Part shown: in pieces, positions 7,801 through 10,137 of the stretch
Position numbering within the stretch: the stretch's first letter is position 1
Layout: every line of letters starts with the position of its first letter
Assembly: GCA_038231495.1 (NCBI GenBank)
Contig: JBBRLG010000258.1
Span: 1 to 10,137, forward strand
Length of the DNA stretch: 10,137 nt
Origin: JBBRLG01 sp038231495
GTDB lineage: Bacteria > Planctomycetota > Planctomycetia > Gemmatales > Gemmataceae
Direction: 5' to 3'
Made by a program: the position numbers and the translations under genes
Notes under the pieces: generated by a model
Database searches by the model: none
Told to the model about the DNA's origin: nothing
The model's input: only the letters and a program-made list of their open reading frames with translations

Positions 7801-8013
7801 CAGGAGGGCGTAGGCGAGGTAACGGCCGTCACGCGAAAGGGCCGGCTGCTGGACCGACTTCCAGCTGTCGTAATCGGCGTGAGTGAGGGGCCGTTTGGCC
7901 GGTACGGCCGGATCGGCCGCGGCCAGTTCAACCGCGACGAAGGCGGTCACGGCCAGGAGCACGGCCCGCAGCGCGCGCAGGGCCGACGAGGATCGATGGA
8001 TTGAGTGCGACAT
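4813..8013 (-). CDS. Secreted S9-family serine peptidase (prolyl oligopeptidase type)
   Basis: This 1066-residue exported alpha/beta-hydrolase peptidase has a signal peptide with the basic start MSHSIHRSSSALRALR and hydrophobic core AVLLAVTAFVAVELAAA; cleavage is likely after AAA near 33. A long N-terminal region (about 45-780) with WD40/TolB-like repeats such as ALSRDGRYLAYAL should form a propeller that limits access to the active site. It carries low-complexity, charged or Gly/Ala/Pro-rich insertions (near 125-145, 240-265, 435-450 and 655-675). The catalytic domain (about 790-1045) has S888 in GHSWGGYQ, D977 in NDNDDAVPW and H1009 in GEPHGLR, a full triad. S9 enzymes cleave peptides; the exact specificity is not evident. 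The ATG at 8013 was chosen because GGGGGAC precedes it and the signal peptide follows. The longer frame opens only with TTG at 8079 and adds 22 non-hydrophobic residues. It is longer than typical S9 members (about 700-800). It is transcribed alone. Confidence 0.93.
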   Translation of the reverse strand: MSHSIHRSSSALRALRAVLLAVTAFVAVELAAADPAVPAKRPLTHADYDSWKSVQQPALSRDGRYLAYALLPADADGEFVVRNLATGGEHRVVRGPSRAGAVGAGPANNATPIEAENEVEDEDQRRQPGAGAGQGVGTSLTEAVNPLAGAAHQFTPDSKAVVFALVPTRAETDKARQEKKPAAEMPRPVLAVMDLATGKITTKIERATTFTIVGEGAGLLVYRRPSKPTDKTEPVKDEKKETPVPEKKDDKPPARTPQRTFGSDLVLHNLADGSERVLEEVSEYTITRDGKTLVYVVASKKEENSGVYAVTELPKGEATPLVAGKGKYSRLTWDEKQARLVFFTDKDDATAEKPKSKLYHWDRHAVTKAVALTGEEGKVRLAAATDLLPLTPTGIRTGWSIAERGTVSFSADGTKLYIATAPDKIETPPPAAGEPSAATPAREDKAVFDLWHYKDEQIQPMQKVRGAAETNRTYRAVYHFQDKLFRQLSDENVEVTPLTAGDWALSSDTRPYRKLTGYGASLSDYALVNVRTGDKKPLLQASQWQPNVAHDGKHLVYFDGKDWLAAVVPATDGKPVNLTAKLPVKFVSEDWDQPGDAPAYGFAGWSSDAKYVLLDDHYDVWKVAIDGSDAKMLTAGVGRKTQAQLRVVRDGPARGPAGIAAVQPPAAGAPPGAAPANEEVQRGTDLSKPLLLKAVNEHTRDEGFYRLEPGASEPKLLVMGARAYGTPVKAKDADTYLLTIQTFYDAPDYYVTGSDFREFKRVTDANPKKNDFVWGKAELVRYKNSDGVELSGTLIKPENFDPQKKYPMIVYIYERLSQNMHRFVAPSAGTSINAAYYASNGYLVFMPDIVYTVGSPGQSAMKCVLPGIQAVVDKGCVDEKAIGIQGHSWGGYQIAYLVTQTKRFKAAAAGAPVSDMVSAYDGIRWGSGQPRQFQYELTQSRIGATLWQAPQKYIENSPIFMADRVQTPLLMLHNDNDDAVPWYQGIEYYLALRRLGKECYLFNYVGEPHGLRKKANQKDYTVRMQEFFDYHLKGAVKPEWMEKGIPYKPRPGDQPATPLPLLPGNG

Positions 8014-8171
8014 TTCTGTCCCCCGGAAACAATGAGGATGGACTAGTTGAAATCCCACTGTAACCGATCGGGAAGGCAAACGCCACGATCTTCCGGTGCG
8101 GTTCGTGCGCTTCGGGAACGCGATGGAATGCCAATCCTGCTTGCCGTGTTGTTGTGCGGAAAGAAGTCTAC

Positions 8172-8240
8172 GGCGAGCGGCGGACGAAAGTCCGCCGTGT
8201 TCGGGCGGTAGTTACGGCGGACTTTCATCCGCCGCTCGCC
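8172..8240. repeat. 27-bp palindrome of a second repeat family
   Basis: The arms at 8172-8198 and 8214-8240 are 27 bp with one mismatch around a 15-base loop. The core is GCGGACGAAAGTCCGCCGT. The outer end GGCGAGC matches the outer end of the copy at 3435-3441, while the middle differs. It has the form of a REP- or MITE-like unit, probably dispersed through the genome (inference; only one copy is in the window). It lies between the peptidase gene start and the upstream terminator. Confidence 0.8.
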
Positions 8241-8264
8241 ATTCCTCCACCGTTTCTAAGCAGG

Positions 8265-8305
8265 AAACGAAAAAAGGCAACCCTCCCGGGGGAAGGAGGG
8301 TTGCC
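8265..8305 (-). terminator. Canonical intrinsic terminator with no gene upstream
   Basis: On the minus strand a perfect 11-bp stem (GGCAACCCTCC at 8305-8295 paired with GGAGGGTTGCC at 8286-8276) with an 8-base loop is followed at once by TTTTTTCG (8275-8268). This is the textbook form. It would end transcripts that come from the right, yet no minus-strand gene is recognisable between 8306 and 8757. It lies about 250 bases ahead of the peptidase ATG. It could end a small RNA, act as an attenuator in a long peptidase leader, or shield the peptidase gene from antisense transcription. Confidence 0.8.
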
Positions 8306-8337
8306 CAGCAACAACGGGGTTCGGCGGGTCGTACAGA

Positions 8338-8369
8338 GGGGTTCGGTAGGGGACACCAGGGGTCGAGGG
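8338..8369 (+). other. Predicted G-quadruplex motif
   Basis: Four G runs (GGGG at 8338, GGGG at 8349, GGGG at 8359 and GGG at 8367) are separated by loops of 7, 6 and 4 bases, which meets the usual G3+N1-7 rule. A further GGGGTTCGG copy lies 22 bases upstream (8316-8324, repeated at 8338-8346). The last G run overlaps the left arm of the hairpin at 8365-8400, so the two structures would compete. Confidence 0.5.
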
Positions 8370-8400
8370 TCTGGCCGACAGGGGGGACGGCCAGGCCCTC
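8365..8400 (+). terminator. 13-bp hairpin followed by a pyrimidine tract
   Basis: GAGGGTCTGGCCG (8365-8377) pairs with CGGCCAGGCCCTC (8388-8400) around a 10-base loop. The single non-Watson-Crick pair is G-U in plus-strand RNA but A-C in minus-strand RNA, so the fold favours the plus strand. TTCTTTCCTT follows (8401-8410), which makes it a possible plus-strand intrinsic terminator with an imperfect T-tract. No plus-strand gene is known to its left. It may instead be part of a structured RNA. Confidence 0.4.
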
Positions 8401-8671
8401 TTCTTTCCTTGCGACACCCAGCGACCGGCGAACGGGGGAGAACACCAGTCCCTTCGAGAAACCGCCACTCGCAACCGGGGGAAGGCGAAAGCGTTGGCTT
8501 CTCACGGGCGTCTTCATCACGCCTTGTCTTAAAGCAACCCCGATGCCAATGGCCCGACACCCGTTGGCACGCATCGTCTCAACTCTCGTGCGGCTTGCCG
8601 GTTAGAAAAAAAGGGATGCTCTCAAAACCGTCCGCAGGGACGTGCCGGAGGCCGGTACCGTCCAGAAACGT

Positions 8672-8716
8672 TTGTAAGAAGCGCCAAGAAGTTGTAAGAC
8701 ATGCACGGATTGTAAG
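8672..8716 (+). promoter_or_regulatory. Three TTGTAAG direct repeats upstream of the uxaC-like gene
   Basis: TTGTAAG occurs at 8672-8678, 8692-8698 and 8710-8716, with start-to-start distances of 20 and 18 bases, close to two helical turns. The set ends 41 bases ahead of the ATG at 8758. In GC-rich DNA three such 7-mers this close together are unlikely to be chance. They could be an iterated operator for an activator or repressor, or overlapping promoter boxes. The factor is not identifiable. Confidence 0.5.
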
Positions 8717-8757
8717 GGCGAAAGAGACCTCCTTTACCGAGCCGTGCGAGGCGCGTC

Positions 8758-10017
8758 ATGCACACCGACTCCCTGGCGAATGACCTCTTCGCCGAGGTCG
8801 TCAAGATTCCGCTCATCGACCCCCACTCCCACATCGACCCGCACCGGCCCACGGCGACAAGCCTCGACGACCTGCTCGGCTATCACTACTACACGGAGTT
8901 GGCCCACTCCGCCGGGATGCCCCAAACGCCGCTCGCCGCCGGCGTGCCCGTGCGCGAGCGCGTCGCCGCCATCCTCGCCCACATGGACCGGTTTGACAAC
9001 ACCGCGCAATACGCCTGGTTTCTCGACATCGCCCGCACGTTCCTCGGCTTCCTGGGCCGCCACGTCGGTGCCGACGACGCCGACGCCCTGTGCGACGCCG
9101 CCGAGCGCGTGTTTAACCAGCCCGGTTGGGAAGACGAAGTTTTGCGGCGGTCGAATATCGAGAAGGTTTTTCTGACCAACGATTTCGACGACCCGCTCAC
9201 GGGCTTTGACACGGACCGCTATGTGCCCTGCCTGCGCACCGACGACCTCGTGTTTCATCTGCACAAGGCGGAAGTGAAGGAACGCCTGGCCCGCGCCACG
9301 GGCATCGAGGCGGAGGACGCGGTAAGTCTGCGGCGGGCCGTGGGCAAGTTGTTCGCGCATTTCACGCAGAAGGGGGCGAAGGCGTGTGCCATTTCGCTGC
9401 CGCCGGACTTCGCCCCGGCCCCGGTCAGTGACAACGACTTGTCAGCCGCCTATGCCGACGGCGGCGTTGCAAACCCCCAAACCGCGCGGGGCGTCTTCTG
9501 GCTGCTGGCCGAACACTGCCGCGATTTCAAATTGCCGTTCGACCTCATGGCCGGCGTCAACCGCCGCGTTTACCGCGACGGCGTCTACCAGGGCCAGGAC
9601 CTCTTCGATCAGCGCACGTCGCTGATCCAGTACGCCGAGTTGTTCAACGCCTTTCCGACAGTGACGTTTTGCGTTTCGGTGCTGTCGAGCGCACAAAACC
9701 AGGAACTCGCCAGTTACAGTTGGATCTTCCCCAACGTCGTCACGAGCGGCCACTGGTGGTACAGCAACATTCCGACCTACATCGAAAACGACCTGCGCGG
9801 CCGCTTGCAGGCGGTGCCGAAGACGAAGCAGATCGGCTATTACAGCGACATGTACAAGCTGGAATTCGGGCTGCCCAAGTACAACATGTACCGGCGCATC
9901 CTTGCCCGGGTGCTGGCCAACGACTTCGTTCGTGCGGGCGCGACGGACGAGACGGGGGCGGTGGAACTGGCGAAGCAAATACTTCGGGAAAATGTCCGGA
10001 GAATCTTCAACGTCTGA
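8758..10017 (+). CDS. Glucuronate (uronate) isomerase-like protein
   Basis: This 419-residue cytoplasmic protein of the amidohydrolase-type TIM-barrel superfamily resembles UxaC, which interconverts D-glucuronate with D-fructuronate (and galacturonate with tagaturonate). The first strand carries the metal-binding HxH (IDPHSHIDPH, H23 and H25). LDDLLGYHYYTELAHSAGMP follows, as in UxaC. The C-terminal part has the SGHWWYSN block (H332-W333-W334) and GYYSDMY, where D364 fits the conserved Asp of the last barrel strand. The YNMYRRIL segment matches the UxaC region with Arg-Arg. UxaC enzymes are usually about 470 residues, so this is somewhat short but not truncated: both ends look intact. The ATG at 8758 follows GAGG with a 6-base spacer. 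No other uronate gene is adjacent. Substrate is uncertain; family membership is firmer than activity. Three TTGTAAG repeats upstream may regulate it. Confidence 0.78.
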   Translation: MHTDSLANDLFAEVVKIPLIDPHSHIDPHRPTATSLDDLLGYHYYTELAHSAGMPQTPLAAGVPVRERVAAILAHMDRFDNTAQYAWFLDIARTFLGFLGRHVGADDADALCDAAERVFNQPGWEDEVLRRSNIEKVFLTNDFDDPLTGFDTDRYVPCLRTDDLVFHLHKAEVKERLARATGIEAEDAVSLRRAVGKLFAHFTQKGAKACAISLPPDFAPAPVSDNDLSAAYADGGVANPQTARGVFWLLAEHCRDFKLPFDLMAGVNRRVYRDGVYQGQDLFDQRTSLIQYAELFNAFPTVTFCVSVLSSAQNQELASYSWIFPNVVTSGHWWYSNIPTYIENDLRGRLQAVPKTKQIGYYSDMYKLEFGLPKYNMYRRILARVLANDFVRAGATDETGAVELAKQILRENVRRIFNV

Positions 10018-10020
10018 CCG

Positions 10021-10085
10021 CCGGGTTGGGGGCGGGGGCGCACCCGGCCGCCGGCCGCCCCCCCCGCCAAAAAGGGGCGGGGGGG
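10021..10085. repeat. GC-rich hairpins after the uxaC-like gene
   Basis: CCGGGT (10021-10026) pairs with ACCCGG (10042-10047). Further on, a 10-bp stem (10059-10068 with 10076-10085) forms around a 7-base loop. The second is followed by ATAAAAAAAAG and not by T, so neither is a canonical plus-strand terminator. The region is dominated by C, G and A homopolymers up to the window end, where base calls may be unreliable. Confidence 0.4.
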
Positions 10086-10137
10086 ATAAAAAAAAGAGAA
10101 CCCCCCCACCCCGGGACTGAGCCCACCACCCCCCGCC

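Larger units (their letters stand above)
8014..8757. other. Long structured gap between divergent genes
   Basis: These 744 bases separate the minus-strand peptidase gene from the plus-strand uxaC-like gene. I find no convincing coding region: the open frames here overlap each other, are rich in Arg, Gly and Pro, and cross the palindrome and the terminator. The gap holds a palindrome (8172-8240), a minus-strand terminator (8265-8305), a predicted G-quadruplex (8338-8369), a stable hairpin (8365-8400) and three TTGTAAG repeats (8672-8716). Both gene promoters should lie here, but I cannot assign boxes. Confidence 0.6.

Noticed and set aside
5095..8004. A 969-codon open frame on the plus strand opposite the S9 peptidase gene
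   Set aside because: It is the antisense shadow of a long GC-rich gene. Its translation is dominated by Arg, Gly, Val and His without any domain, whereas the minus strand encodes a signal peptide and a full catalytic triad.
8014..8079. Longer start for the peptidase, adding 22 residues
   Set aside because: It would need TTG at 8079 and places polar residues ahead of the signal peptide, while ATG at 8013 has a GGGGGAC ribosome site and the proper signal peptide start.
8212..8574. A 120-codon minus-strand frame upstream of the orphan terminator
   Set aside because: It runs straight through the terminator hairpin and into the palindrome, has no clear ribosome site and shows no protein-like pattern. 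A small RNA fits the terminator better.
8096..8783. Overlapping plus-strand open frames in the gap upstream of the uxaC-like gene
   Set aside because: They read through the palindrome and G-rich tract, overlap each other, lack a recognisable domain and one runs into the start of the uxaC-like gene in the wrong frame.

Overview
The window is GC-rich DNA, most likely a chromosomal segment from a planctomycete of the Gemmataceae type. This is inferred from the dispersed palindromes flanked by GGCTCGCC, the large secreted S9 peptidase, the REC-first hybrid kinase and overall base composition; no rRNA or marker gene is present to prove it. Six genes are supported. Five lie on the minus strand and one on the plus strand.

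Reading right to left on the minus strand: (a) 8013-4813 is a secreted S9-family serine peptidase of 1066 residues with a complete Ser/Asp/His triad. (b) 4545-4072 and 4075-3533 are a tightly coupled pair (GTGA overlap). The first protein is unrecognised; the second is a small all-helical protein with an RNxxxH motif typical of HEPN ribonucleases, so the pair is a candidate toxin/antitoxin-like or defence module. (c) 3245-2164 and 2151-121 are two sensor histidine kinases in an operon. The first is a PAS-type kinase whose frame is broken by one base between its N box and G1 box. The second is a hybrid kinase with order REC-PAS-HisKA-HATPase-REC. No DNA-binding response regulator is visible, so their output lies elsewhere. 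On the plus strand, 8758-10017 encodes a glucuronate isomerase (UxaC)-like protein.

The gaps are unusually structured. At 73-131 a perfect 27-bp palindrome supplies the last codons and stop of the hybrid kinase. A second copy lies at 3438-3491, and a different palindrome with a similar outer end is at 8172-8240. The 744-base gap between the divergent peptidase and uxaC-like genes holds this palindrome, a canonical minus-strand intrinsic terminator with no gene feeding it, a predicted G-quadruplex, a 13-bp hairpin, and three TTGTAAG direct repeats upstream of the uxaC-like gene. The last 120 bases are homopolymer-rich.

The best candidates for something undescribed are the HEPN pair and the orphan terminator with its structured upstream region. 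No tRNA, rRNA, CRISPR array or intact insertion sequence was seen.
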